A DNA stretch of 41,259 bases, taken from Candidatus Latescibacterota bacterium. Lineage in GTDB: Bacteria; Latescibacterota; UBA2968; GCA-2709665. The DNA is taken from contig JAGWBX010000029.1 in the NCBI GenBank assembly GCA_021295655.1, positions 61,657-102,915 of the forward strand. The letters run 5' to 3'. Position 1 is the stretch's first letter; each line of letters begins with the position of its first letter. Position numbers and translations under genes: made by a program. This document shows positions 16,140 through 24,213 of this stretch, in pieces. The notes beneath the pieces were generated by a model. The model saw only the letters and a list, made by a program, of their open reading frames with translations. It had not been told where the DNA came from and searched no databases.

Positions 16140-16299
16140 CAGTCCGTTGAAAAAATCCATCCGGGCTACTGCCGGCCCTTGCGGCCGAAATGCTGCGTTG
16201 CGCTTCCGCGCCGAATCGCTCGATTCGACTCGGTCGCGCGCCTTGTCTTCGGCCACAATGACTCGGCCTTGTCTGCAGAGCGGCTTTTTCAACGGCCTG
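16140..16299 (+). mobile_element. MITE-like element, copy B
   Basis: A 160-bp non-coding element. The left end CAGTCCGTTGAAAAA and the right end TTTTTCAACGGCCTG match as inverted repeats at 14 of 15 positions. ATAG flanks it on both sides, an apparent 4-bp target duplication. The centre folds on itself (CGAATCG/CGATTCG with a 2-base loop). Copy A (11799-11897) is the same element in opposite orientation with a shorter centre. No transposase for it is present in the window, so mobility would depend on an enzyme elsewhere. Confidence 0.8.
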
Positions 16300-16341
16300 A
16301 TAGGGAACACGCGTCAAGTGAACCGTCTGATTCCTTCAGGT

Positions 16342-16418
16342 GGGCGATTAGCTCAGCTGGTTAGAGCGCTGGTTTCACATACCAGAGGTCACTGGTTCGA
16401 GTCCAGTATCGCCCACCA
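16342..16418 (+). tRNA. tRNA-Val (anticodon CAC)
   Basis: A canonical cloverleaf. The acceptor stem is GGGCGAT/ATCGCCC, the D-arm GCTCAGCTGGTTAGAGC, the anticodon stem CTGGT/ACCAG around TTCACAT (anticodon CAC), the T-arm CTGGTTCGAGTCCAG, discriminator A and encoded CCA ending at 16418. A terminator follows at 16482. Confidence 0.96.
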
Positions 16419-16481
16419 CGTTCCGAAACACGAGGTGGCCTGGGCTTGTCCGCATGTGGACCGGGACGGCTGGCAAACGTC

Positions 16482-16517
16482 AGGGTGCATCCATTATCGG
16501 ATGTGCCCTTCTTTTTT
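16482..16517 (+). terminator. rho-independent terminator between tRNA-Val and the zinc-ribbon gene
   Basis: An 11-bp stem with two G-U pairs (AGGGTGCATCC/GGATGTGCCCT, loop ATTATC) followed by TCTTTTTTT. It ends one or two bases before the GGAG ribosome site of the zinc-ribbon gene. It therefore ends the tRNA transcript and could also act as an attenuator for the genes downstream. Confidence 0.75.
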
Positions 16518-16529
16518 TGGAGAACGTGT

Positions 16530-17243
16530 ATGAAAGACAGCCTGCTAAGACTTTTGAACCTGCAACGCATCGATACTGAACTGGACAAACTGAAAAAGGT
16601 ACAGACGGATCATCCGGAAGCAATTTCCGACCTGCACGCAAGGCTGAAAACCGCGAAACAGGCAGTTGAGGACAAGAAGCAGCAGGCGGCCGAACTGGAA
16701 AAGACCCGTCGTCAGCTGGAGGGTGAACTGGAGACCATACAGGCGGAGCTGAAAAAACACCAGGACCGCCTCTACGAGGTCAAGACAAACCGCGAATACG
16801 ATGCGCTACAGATAGAGATCGAAGTCCTGAGGAACCGGGCCGACGAGAACGAAACCATCATCCTCGAGGGCATTGAGCAACACGATGAACTGAAGACCAT
16901 GCTGGAGGAAGAAGAACGGGCGTATGAAGCGCTTGAGGCCGATTATCTGAGTCAGATTCAGGACCTGCAGAACAGGTTGGATATGGTCGAGGGCGAGGCC
17001 AGCGGCTGGCGGGAAGAACGTTCTGTCGCCGAGGAACATGTTGACAGACCGATCCTGTCCAACTACGACCGCATCCGCCGCGTCGTAAAGGACGGCGTCG
17101 CCGTGGTGCCGATCGGAAAGGGGTCCTGCGGCGGGTGTTTCAGGCAATTGCCGCCCCAGCGGCACATGGAAGTCAGGCGCCAGGACCGGATTATCCGCTG
17201 CGAGAACTGCGGACGGATCCTGGTGTGGCGGGAGGAATCCTGA
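16530..17243 (+). CDS. coiled-coil C4 zinc-ribbon protein (COG1579-like)
   Basis: A protein of 237 residues. The first ~170 form a long heptad-rich antiparallel coiled coil (LLNLQRIDTELDKLKKVQ, KKQQAAELEKTRRQLEGEL, LYEVKTNREYDALQIEIEVL). The C-terminus carries a four-cysteine zinc ribbon: CGGC at about 196-199 and CENC at about 224-227. This is the architecture of COG1579/zf-RING_7 proteins, which may bind nucleic acid or protein; no enzyme activity is known to me. ATG 16530 follows GGAGAAC. The RNase H gene begins two bases after the stop codon, so they form an operon. In several bacteria, as far as I recall, this gene neighbours rnpB as it does here. Confidence 0.85.
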   Translation: MKDSLLRLLNLQRIDTELDKLKKVQTDHPEAISDLHARLKTAKQAVEDKKQQAAELEKTRRQLEGELETIQAELKKHQDRLYEVKTNREYDALQIEIEVLRNRADENETIILEGIEQHDELKTMLEEEERAYEALEADYLSQIQDLQNRLDMVEGEASGWREERSVAEEHVDRPILSNYDRIRRVVKDGVAVVPIGKGSCGGCFRQLPPQRHMEVRRQDRIIRCENCGRILVWREES

Positions 17244-17244
17244 C

Positions 17245-17667
17245 GTGTCGGGTGGTAATGCGATAGCGGTCTACGTGGACGGCGCCGCAAAGGGCAATCC
17301 CGGCCCGGCGGGCATCGGCGTGCGGCTGGAGCTCCAGGGTATCGTTCTGTCGGAACATTCGGAATACATCGGCAACGCCACCAACAACGTAGCGGAATAC
17401 AAGGCGCTCATCTACGGATTGGAAATCGCACGGCGGTATCGCGTAACGCGTGTCAACGCCATATCGGACAGCGAACTGATGGTCCGGCAGTTGAACGGCG
17501 AATATAAGGTGAAGAACGAGAACCTGTTGCCGTTGTATCGTAGTGCCCGTGAACTCGCGGGTTCGTTTGAAGAATTCCGGATTCGCCATGTCTCTCGCAC
17601 GGAAAACCAGCACGCGGACCGTCTCGCGAATCAGGGAATAAAGGAAGGTTTGAAACGCAAATCGTGA
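17245..17667 (+). CDS. rnhA: ribonuclease HI family protein
   Basis: A protein of 140 residues that hydrolyses the RNA strand of RNA-DNA hybrids. The four acidic active-site residues of type 1 RNases H are in place: Asp11 in YVDGAAKGNPGPAG, Glu50 in NNVAEYKALIYGLE, Asp74 in ISDSELMV, and Asp128 in ENQHADRLANQ. It resembles the short Bacillus YpdQ/archaeal-type subfamily without the basic protrusion. The start is GTG 17245 with GGAGGA eight bases upstream. It is coupled to the zinc-ribbon gene. An 11-bp hairpin (17661-17686) overlaps the stop codon and lies just before rnpB, but lacks a T-run. The symbol is by family, not proven orthology. Confidence 0.88.
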   Translation: MSGGNAIAVYVDGAAKGNPGPAGIGVRLELQGIVLSEHSEYIGNATNNVAEYKALIYGLEIARRYRVTRVNAISDSELMVRQLNGEYKVKNENLLPLYRSARELAGSFEEFRIRHVSRTENQHADRLANQGIKEGLKRKS

Positions 17668-17695
17668 GCCGCCCGCGGTTCACGATCCACAATCC

Positions 17696-18090
17696 AGGCA
17701 AGCGGGCCGGATGGCCGCGCCCCTATCGGTCCGCTGGTATGGGTGAGGAAAGTCCGAGCTCCACAGGGCAGGATGCTGGGTAACTCCCAGGCGGGGCAAC
17801 CCGAAGGAAAGTGCCACAGAGAACAGACCGCCAGCGGGCGAAACCACGGTTTCGTTGCGGGCAAGGGTGAAACGGCGGGGTAAGAGCCCACCGCGCTCCC
17901 GGAGACGGGAGCGGCACGGTAAACCCCATCCGGAGCAAGGCCGAATAGGAGCGGAGAGGCGGCCCGTCTCGTTAAAACGCTCGGGTAGGCTGCGCAGAGG
18001 CGCCGGGCAACCGGCGTCCCAGATAAATGGCCATCCGTTCGGCGTTTATTGCGCCGGACGACAGAACTCGGCTTACAGGCCCGCTTGCCT
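17696..18090 (+). ncRNA. rnpB: RNase P RNA, bacterial type A
   Basis: About 395 nt; the catalytic RNA that trims tRNA 5' ends. The ends pair as P1 (AGGCAAGCGGGCC near the 5' end with GGCCCGCTTGCCT at the 3' end). Universal conserved blocks are present: GAGGAAAGTCC at 17745-17755, a GGGTGAAAC...GGTAAGAGCCCACCGC segment around 17866-17893, GGTAAACCCC near 17920, and ACAGAACTCGGCTTAC at 18061-18076. It sits between rnhA and pyrF on the same strand. The exact ends are judged from P1 pairing only. Confidence 0.95.
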
Positions 18091-18118
18091 GATCAAGAGT
18101 TCCGTCCAGGAGCGACGG

Positions 18119-18943
18119 TTGAGTTTTCTCGAAAAATATCGCCGCGCCACAGATGCCCGGAACAGCCTGGTCTGTGTGGGCCTGGATCCGGACCCGGAGC
18201 GTCTGCCCGCCCACCTTAGCGGTACCCACGACCCGGTTTCGGCCTTTCTCAAGGACGTCATCTCGGCCACGTGCGACCTTGTGTGCGCCTACAAGCCCAA
18301 CTTCGCGTTTTTTGGCGCGCTGGGTGCGGCCGGGTGGCGGAGCCTTGAAGACGTACTCAGCGCCATTCCCGACGCCACCCCCGTTGTGCTCGACTTCAAA
18401 GCCAACGACATCGGCAACAGCGCCCGCCGTTACGCGCAAATGGCGTACGATGCGCTGGGCGTCGACGCGGTCACCGTGAATCCGCTCATGGGCACCGACG
18501 CGGTGGCCCCTTTCATGGAATATCAGGACGGCTGCGCATTCCTGCTATGTCTTACGTCCAACCCCGGCTCGGCGGACTTCCAGCGGCTTTCCACGCAAGA
18601 CGGTCCGTTCTACCAGAGAGTTGCCAGGAAAGCGGTCGAGTGGTCCAGAACAGGCCCCTGCGGCCTCGTGGTCGGCGCAACACACGCTCGTGAACTGTCC
18701 ACGGTGAGGAGAATCGCGCCGGGACTTCCTTTCCTGGTTCCCGGCGTCGGCGCCCAGATGGGCGATCCCGGCCGCGTGATCCGGTACGGCTCGGACAGGA
18801 ACGGCAAAGGGCTGCTTGTCAATGCCTCCAGGAGCGTACTCTATGCCTCCTCAGGCCGTGACTTTGCCCGTGCCGCCCGTTGCGCCGCCGAATCGCTTCG
18901 CGTCGAACTGGAACGGGAGCGGGCCGCGTCGTCGAGCGCATAG
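18119..18943 (+). CDS. pyrF: orotidine 5'-phosphate decarboxylase
   Basis: A protein of 274 residues catalysing OMP to UMP, the last step of pyrimidine synthesis. The active-site Asp-Lys-x-x-Asp array is VLDFKANDIGNSARRYA (about residues 87-103). SLVCVGLDPDPERLP lies at the N-terminus and the phosphate loop is PFLVPGVGAQMGDPGRV near 210-226. Length and motifs fit the longer pyrF subfamily (about 270 residues). The frame is open through rnpB, but the sensible start is TTG 18119 (LSFLEKYRR) with GGAG six bases upstream and 28 bases after the rnpB 3' end. The unusual TTG start suggests modest translation. The PhyH gene follows at 34 bases. Confidence 0.92.
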   Translation: MSFLEKYRRATDARNSLVCVGLDPDPERLPAHLSGTHDPVSAFLKDVISATCDLVCAYKPNFAFFGALGAAGWRSLEDVLSAIPDATPVVLDFKANDIGNSARRYAQMAYDALGVDAVTVNPLMGTDAVAPFMEYQDGCAFLLCLTSNPGSADFQRLSTQDGPFYQRVARKAVEWSRTGPCGLVVGATHARELSTVRRIAPGLPFLVPGVGAQMGDPGRVIRYGSDRNGKGLLVNASRSVLYASSGRDFARAARCAAESLRVELERERAASSSA

Positions 18944-18977
18944 TTCGAAAACGGCATCGAACTCAGGAGACTTCGTC

Positions 18978-19793
18978 ATGGAATCCTCGATATTGACCGA
19001 TAAGCAGAAACAGCAGTGGTCGATTGACGGGTATATCCTCCTCAAGGGGGTCCTCTCCGCCGGGGAGTCCGGAAATCTGAAGCGTGAAGTGGACCGGCTG
19101 CACAGGAGATATGTCCTCAACAAGGCTGGCGTAGATCCGAAATCGGGCCTGGACCGAAGAAACATACTGCCGGACAGCGATGCCTTCATCCATTTGATGG
19201 ACCATCCCGCCCTGTTTGACGTCGTTCTGGAACTGATGGGACCTTATATCCAGCTGAGTATGGCCGAAGCCGTTGTGCGTCCGCCCAATCCGGGCTATAG
19301 GGGGTTTATCCACACGGACGGCGGCCAAGCACTGCGGCACATCCGCGTGACCGAGACGAGCTGGCCGCTTCAGATCAAAATACAGTACTTTCTCACTGAC
19401 GTCACGAAACCCGATCGCGGCAACTTCACCTTGTTCCCGGGCAGCCACCTGCGACCCTATCCGGAGGGCGACGTTCCGATAACGGCGCAGACTCCCGGTG
19501 CGGTGCAACTCTGCGCGGAAGCCGGAGACGCGGCGGTTTTCTCCCATGCACTCTGGCACGGCGTTTCCCCCAACCTCTCAAGACGGTCCCGGAAGACCCT
19601 CATCTACTGTTACAGCCAGCAATGTTTCCGGACCTTTGACTTTAACGGCCACACCCCGGAAGTCCTGGAGAGATGTACGCCCAGACAACGCCGTCTGCTG
19701 GGAGACCTGGGCAGAGACTGGCGACCGGGTGCGTACTTCTACAGTCCGGAAGACCAGGTTGAGATCATCGAACAGAGGTCTGAAGTCGCCTGA
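18978..19793 (+). CDS. phytanoyl-CoA dioxygenase (PhyH) family protein
   Basis: A protein of 271 residues, an Fe(II)/2-oxoglutarate-dependent oxygenase. The iron-binding facial triad is visible: His112 and Asp114 in HTDGG, and distal His194 in ALWHGVSPN, followed by SRRSRKTLIY whose Arg should bind 2-oxoglutarate. NFTLFPGSH (149-157) is the family's typical strand. Substrates in this family range from phytanoyl-CoA to small hydroxylated metabolites, and the sequence does not choose between them. ATG 18978 has AGGAGA upstream. It lies 34 bases after pyrF on the same strand and may be read from the same transcript. Confidence 0.9.
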   Translation: MESSILTDKQKQQWSIDGYILLKGVLSAGESGNLKREVDRLHRRYVLNKAGVDPKSGLDRRNILPDSDAFIHLMDHPALFDVVLELMGPYIQLSMAEAVVRPPNPGYRGFIHTDGGQALRHIRVTETSWPLQIKIQYFLTDVTKPDRGNFTLFPGSHLRPYPEGDVPITAQTPGAVQLCAEAGDAAVFSHALWHGVSPNLSRRSRKTLIYCYSQQCFRTFDFNGHTPEVLERCTPRQRRLLGDLGRDWRPGAYFYSPEDQVEIIEQRSEVA

Positions 19794-19796
19794 AGG

Positions 19797-19937
19797 TCAC
19801 TCCACGCGTATCCGCGCCGTCTCCCGCCCGCCTCGTTCCATCATCTCCACTTCAAAGCCTGTCTTCCGCAGTGCCCGTGTCCGTACGTATCGCGGCCGGA
19901 TTGCGGCGCCTCCGGCCATGCAGGGCCGTTCCTTCAT
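19797..19937 (-). CDS. possible small antisense ORF, 46 residues
   Basis: In the 181-base gap between PhyH and the ABC-F gene, the minus strand has an ATG-initiated frame rich in Arg and Glu (ending RKTGFEVEMMERGG and RETARIRVE). It has GC-ending codons like the real genes here but no clear ribosome site and no family I recognise. Its stop codon lies just past the PhyH stop. It may be a chance frame. Confidence 0.2.
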   Translation of the reverse strand: MKERPCMAGGAAIRPRYVRTRALRKTGFEVEMMERGGRETARIRVE

Positions 19938-19974
19938 GCCGTCCGGAACCGCCGGCCCGCGGGGATGAACACAG

Positions 19975-21885
19975 ATGCCGCTGATTCAACTCGAAAGTGT
20001 CCATAAGGCCTATGGGGCCAACACGGTGCTGAGCGACCTGACCTGGAAGGTCGAAGCGGGAACCCGCGTCGGACTGGTCGGACGCAACGGATGCGGTAAG
20101 ACAACGCTCTTCCACCTCATGACCGGGCGCCTGCACCCGGATCGCGGACGGATTCACAAGCGACGGAATCTGAACGTGGGATACCTCGCGCAGGATCCCG
20201 AATTGGGGGAAGGGTCCCATGTTCTGGCCACCGTACTCGACGCGTTTTCCGACCTGCTGGACCTGCAGCGCCGGATGGGCGCCCTGGAAGACCGGTTGGC
20301 CGAAAACCAGGCACAACCTGGCCTACTGGAAGCATATGGACGCCTGCAGCATAGCTACGAGGCCCGCCGCGGCTACGAGGTCGAGGCCCGCGCAAAGGCC
20401 ATCCTCCACGGGCTGGGTTTCGCCCGGACGGATTTCGAGACCCCGGTCTCGCTCCTCAGCGGCGGCCAGAAGAACCGCCTCGCCCTCGCGCGCCTGCTGG
20501 TACGGGAACCCGACCTGCTTCTTCTCGACGAACCCACCAATCACCTGGATCTCGAGGCCATCGAATGGCTGGAAGGATTCCTGCCCGCGTTCGACGGCGC
20601 CTGTGTGGTCGTCTCACACGACCGGTATTTTCTGGACCGCACCATCGACCGCATCGTCGAACTTGAGAACGGAGACCTGTCCGGATACGCGGGGGATTAC
20701 AGCTTCTATGCCGCCGAACGGCAGGAGCGCATGGCAACGCGTCTCAAGACGTATGAGCGCCAGCAGGAACACATCCGCAGGACCGAAGACTTTATCAGGC
20801 GGAATATTGCGGGTCAGAAGACCAAACAGGCCCAGAGCCGGAGAAAAGCCCTCGAGAAGCTCGAAAGAATTGACCGTCCCAGACTGGACAAGGAGTTCCG
20901 GCTGGAATTCACGGCAGGCGCGAGGGGTGGAAACCGGGTTGCGGAACTCGAGCGGGCATCGAAAGCCTATGGAGACACGGTCCTCTTTCGGAATCTGGAC
21001 CTGCTTGTCCGACGGGGTGACCGCCTGGGCATCATCGGGCCGAACGGTTCGGGCAAATCCACCCTGCTGAAGCTGCTCGCAGGCCGCATGGCGGCCGATA
21101 GCGGGACCATCACGACCGGTTCGAACATCCAGGTGGGGTATTACGACCAGCATCGCGACGAACTTGATCCCGGCCATACATTGCAGGAGGAAATCTGGGC
21201 GATCACCCCGGACGCGCCGGCGGGGGAAATCCGCGACGTTCTGGGCGCCTTTCTCTTTTCTGGCGACGACGTCGAGCGTAAAATCAGCAGCCTCAGCGGC
21301 GGAGAGAAGAGCAGAGTGGCCCTGGCCAGGCTCATGAGGTCTGAAACCAATCTCCTGGTTCTGGACGAACCCACCAATCACCTGGACATTCCGGCCCGGG
21401 ACGTTCTGGAGGATGCCCTGAAAGCCTATGAGGGTACCCTCATCGCCGTCTCTCACGATCGCTACTTTCTGAACCTGCTGGTGGACCGACTGCTGGTACT
21501 CGGGAATGGGACCTGGGAACTCGTGGAGGGCAATTACGAAGCATGGCAGCGCCAGTGTGGCCCGCGGGAGGATCCGCCCGAGATTGGCTCACGCAGGAAT
21601 TCCTCCCGGAAAAACGCGTACGAACGGACCCGTGCCAACCGCAGGGCGCAGGACAGGCGCAAACGTCGTCTCGAGGCTATCGAAGAAGAGATCCAGGACC
21701 TTGAGTCGGAACTCGAACGGCTGGACGGTCAACTTGCGCTGGACGACCGTGCGTCGGATTGGGAACACCTTCAGTCGGTCTCCGAGGAGCATCGGCGGAT
21801 CCAGGCCCGGATTGAAGAACGCATTGCGGCGTGGGAAATGCTCGAGTCGACGGAAACGGAGAACGAGGACAGGAAATCGGACTGA
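19975..21885 (+). CDS. ABC-F family ATPase (Uup-like)
   Basis: A protein of 636 residues without membrane segments. Domain 1 has Walker A GRNGCGKTT (36-44), signature LSGGQKNRLALAR (161-173), Walker B LLLLDEPTNHLD (181-192) and H-loop SHDRYFL. A charged linker (about 250-300, RRTEDFIRRNIAGQKTKQAQ) corresponds to the P-site tRNA-interaction motif. Domain 2 has GPNGSGKST (355-363), LSGGEKSRVALAR (440-452) and LLVLDEPTNHLD (460-471). The last ~80 residues are a basic coiled coil, as in Uup. ABC-F proteins act on ribosomes in the cytosol. ATG 19975 follows GGGGATGA. Both catalytic Glu residues are present. Housekeeping or resistance roles cannot be separated. Confidence 0.93.
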   Translation: MPLIQLESVHKAYGANTVLSDLTWKVEAGTRVGLVGRNGCGKTTLFHLMTGRLHPDRGRIHKRRNLNVGYLAQDPELGEGSHVLATVLDAFSDLLDLQRRMGALEDRLAENQAQPGLLEAYGRLQHSYEARRGYEVEARAKAILHGLGFARTDFETPVSLLSGGQKNRLALARLLVREPDLLLLDEPTNHLDLEAIEWLEGFLPAFDGACVVVSHDRYFLDRTIDRIVELENGDLSGYAGDYSFYAAERQERMATRLKTYERQQEHIRRTEDFIRRNIAGQKTKQAQSRRKALEKLERIDRPRLDKEFRLEFTAGARGGNRVAELERASKAYGDTVLFRNLDLLVRRGDRLGIIGPNGSGKSTLLKLLAGRMAADSGTITTGSNIQVGYYDQHRDELDPGHTLQEEIWAITPDAPAGEIRDVLGAFLFSGDDVERKISSLSGGEKSRVALARLMRSETNLLVLDEPTNHLDIPARDVLEDALKAYEGTLIAVSHDRYFLNLLVDRLLVLGNGTWELVEGNYEAWQRQCGPREDPPEIGSRRNSSRKNAYERTRANRRAQDRRKRRLEAIEEEIQDLESELERLDGQLALDDRASDWEHLQSVSEEHRRIQARIEERIAAWEMLESTETENEDRKSD

Positions 21886-22031
21886 ACCGGTACGGAAGCA
21901 CCGGGCCGTCCTCGCATTTGCGGGCGGTTTGCCGTCGCCGGCCGGGGATGCCGTTCATCTGAAAGAGACCATCTCGGTCCCCTCCGGACGAGAGACACGA
22001 AACAAAGCAGGACAGGACCGTTTTAACCGGA

Positions 22032-24110
22032 ATGCCATATCACGGTTATTCCGATCCATGTGCAATGATCGATCGATCCCTTATAGCGCCCGCGGAATTC
22101 GAGTTTGTGGTCCTGGGGGATACCCACTACATGCTCGATCCCGCCGGCAGGGCTCTGGAATTCGAGTCCCGACGAAAGCAGACGGCCAGGGCGGATACGG
22201 CTCTCACGCTGGCGGCGTCTCTGCGACCGGACTTCCTCGTGCACATGGGGGACCTGGTCCAGGAATACCCAGAAACCAGGCGCCATAGGGAGGCGTTGGA
22301 AGAAGCCCGGGCGCAGCTGGCGCGCCTGGGCGTGAACGTCTACCTCGTTGCCGGCAACCACGACGTGGGCGACAAACCCGATCCCACCATGCCCACCCGG
22401 CCCGTCACGGTGGAGTCCATTGAGCGGTATCAGTCCGGTTTTGGACCATCCTGGTTCAGTTTCGACCACCGGAAGTGTCACTTCATTGTGATCAACTCCC
22501 AGATTCTCAACACGGACCTGCCGGAATCCGGATCCCAGCGGGACTGGCTGGAACGGGACCTGGAACGCCATGGGCGGAAACGGGTTTTTCTGTTTCTCCA
22601 CCTGCCGCTGTTCCTGGAACACCAGGACGAACCCCACGTCGGCAACTACGACAATATCGGCCAGCCCGACCGGGGTTGGATACTCGACCTGATTCGCAGA
22701 CATGGGGTCGAAGCCGTCTGCGCCGCGCACGTCCACTTCGCGTTCCTGAACCGGGTCGGTTCGACTCGAATATACAACGTTCCGTCGACCTCCTTCGTGC
22801 GCCCAGGCTTCGGTCACCTGTTTACCGGTCCACCTCCGCCCGAGCAGGGCAGGGACGACGCGCCCAAACTCGGATTCTATCTGTTCCGGGTCTTCAGCGA
22901 CCGGACCGACGTACACTTTATCCGGACCGGGGGCGCGGTTGCTCCGGAGGAAAAGGCGCACGGCGGCTCCCAACGTCTGCTCACCCGGACTTCCGCGGGT
23001 CTTTCGGCTTCTCCACTGGGGTTGACCCTGCTGCATCCTCTCGCAAACCGCACCGGTATTCCAATCGCGTTCCCGAGTGTCGTCCGGCAGTGCGTCCGAA
23101 ACGACTATCCGCTGCTTGCCGGCCTGGAACTGGGCGCAACCGCCGTCCGGTTCCCTGTCGCCGATCTTGACGACGCCTTTCAACTGGAGCGACTCCGGAT
23201 CATTCGCGACGAAGGACTGCGGCTCACGGCAATGGCGCCCGCGTCATCGCCGGCGGATCTTTCGACGTACGTCCGCAGGCACTCGGATGTCGTCGACACG
23301 TGGGAAATCCAGATACCCGGGGCCCTGCTGCCATCCCGGGCCCTCGGACGTGAACTCGCCGGATCGGGAAGGGGAGCCCGGCCGCGTTTCGCGCTTGCTC
23401 CCATCCTCCCTGGAGAAATCCGTCCCGGCAAGCAGCACCCCCGAACCCGAATCGGATACATTCCCGGCGAATTGCGGGAACTGAACCGCTGCCTTGCCCA
23501 ACGGGACGTCTTCGTTCAGCGGGTCCTGTGCCGTGTTGACGAGAGCGAACCCTGGAACACAGTTCGACAACTCCTGGACACGGGCACACTCAGCCACGTC
23601 GGCGCCGTGGATCTCACCGTGGCCTTCACGTCTCGCGACGACGTGCGGAACGCCAGTACCGCCGCCGAAACCCTGTTCGGCGCCGTCCTGTTGCCCGGCG
23701 CCAGAGTTTACTTCGAGCCCTTCGTCGACCTGGACCGGACGCTGGACGTCGCCTTTGGGCTCCTGGACACGTCCTGCAACCCTCGCCGGGCCTTTCATGT
23801 GTTGCGGACGTTGAACAGTTTACTTTTTCGCGAGCCGATTTCCCGTCCGGTTCCTGAAAGCCTCGAACTGCACGGAGCCATAATCCGGACCCTCACAGGC
23901 GCGGCTGGTTTTCAGGCGCTGTTTACTTCCTGCGCGGGCGAGTTGCCGGATCTCGGCGGCCTCACGTTTTCCGGGATCTCACCGGGCGCGTCTTCCCGTC
24001 TCTACCGCCTCGCCGAAGGGACCGTTCAGGAAGGCCCATTCGAGCGGCTCCTCGGGTACGTGACAGGTCTGTCACCGCCAGTACTTCTGACGTCCGGTCC
24101 GCAGGGTTGA
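22032..24110 (+). CDS. metallophosphoesterase with long unassigned C-terminal domain
   Basis: A protein of 692 residues. The N-terminal calcineurin-like phosphoesterase (about 20-280) has all metal motifs: GDTH (Asp30, His32), GDLV (Asp74), GNHD (Asn109, His110), HLPLF (His190), and AHVH (His233, His235) in place of the usual GHxH. Residues ~320-650 form a second domain with alternating strand-helix character (LLAGLELGATAVRFPVADL, RLRIIRDEGLRLTAMAP, LSHVGAVDLTVAF, GARVYFEPFVDLDRTLD) that looks like a TIM barrel of no family I can name. There is no signal peptide or membrane segment. ATG 22032 or 22065 are possible starts. The nitrilase gene follows 103 bases downstream. The fusion is unusual; substrate unknown. 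Confidence 0.82.
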   Translation: MPYHGYSDPCAMIDRSLIAPAEFEFVVLGDTHYMLDPAGRALEFESRRKQTARADTALTLAASLRPDFLVHMGDLVQEYPETRRHREALEEARAQLARLGVNVYLVAGNHDVGDKPDPTMPTRPVTVESIERYQSGFGPSWFSFDHRKCHFIVINSQILNTDLPESGSQRDWLERDLERHGRKRVFLFLHLPLFLEHQDEPHVGNYDNIGQPDRGWILDLIRRHGVEAVCAAHVHFAFLNRVGSTRIYNVPSTSFVRPGFGHLFTGPPPPEQGRDDAPKLGFYLFRVFSDRTDVHFIRTGGAVAPEEKAHGGSQRLLTRTSAGLSASPLGLTLLHPLANRTGIPIAFPSVVRQCVRNDYPLLAGLELGATAVRFPVADLDDAFQLERLRIIRDEGLRLTAMAPASSPADLSTYVRRHSDVVDTWEIQIPGALLPSRALGRELAGSGRGARPRFALAPILPGEIRPGKQHPRTRIGYIPGELRELNRCLAQRDVFVQRVLCRVDESEPWNTVRQLLDTGTLSHVGAVDLTVAFTSRDDVRNASTAAETLFGAVLLPGARVYFEPFVDLDRTLDVAFGLLDTSCNPRRAFHVLRTLNSLLFREPISRPVPESLELHGAIIRTLTGAAGFQALFTSCAGELPDLGGLTFSGISPGASSRLYRLAEGTVQEGPFERLLGYVTGLSPPVLLTSGPQG

Positions 24111-24213
24111 CATTTCCCCTCTTTCTTTAGATCTTTCTGGCGCAACAATACATACCGGCTTTGCCCGAATCCCCGAGTTTTCGATCGATTCCAGAACAAC
24201 GAGGACTCGCCCA

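Noticed and set aside
16063..16317. Minus-strand ORF over the MITE
   Set aside because: It consists almost wholly of the non-coding repeat element and its flanks.
22023..23183. 386-codon minus-strand open frame
   Set aside because: It is a shadow of the metallophosphoesterase gene with no recognisable protein motif.
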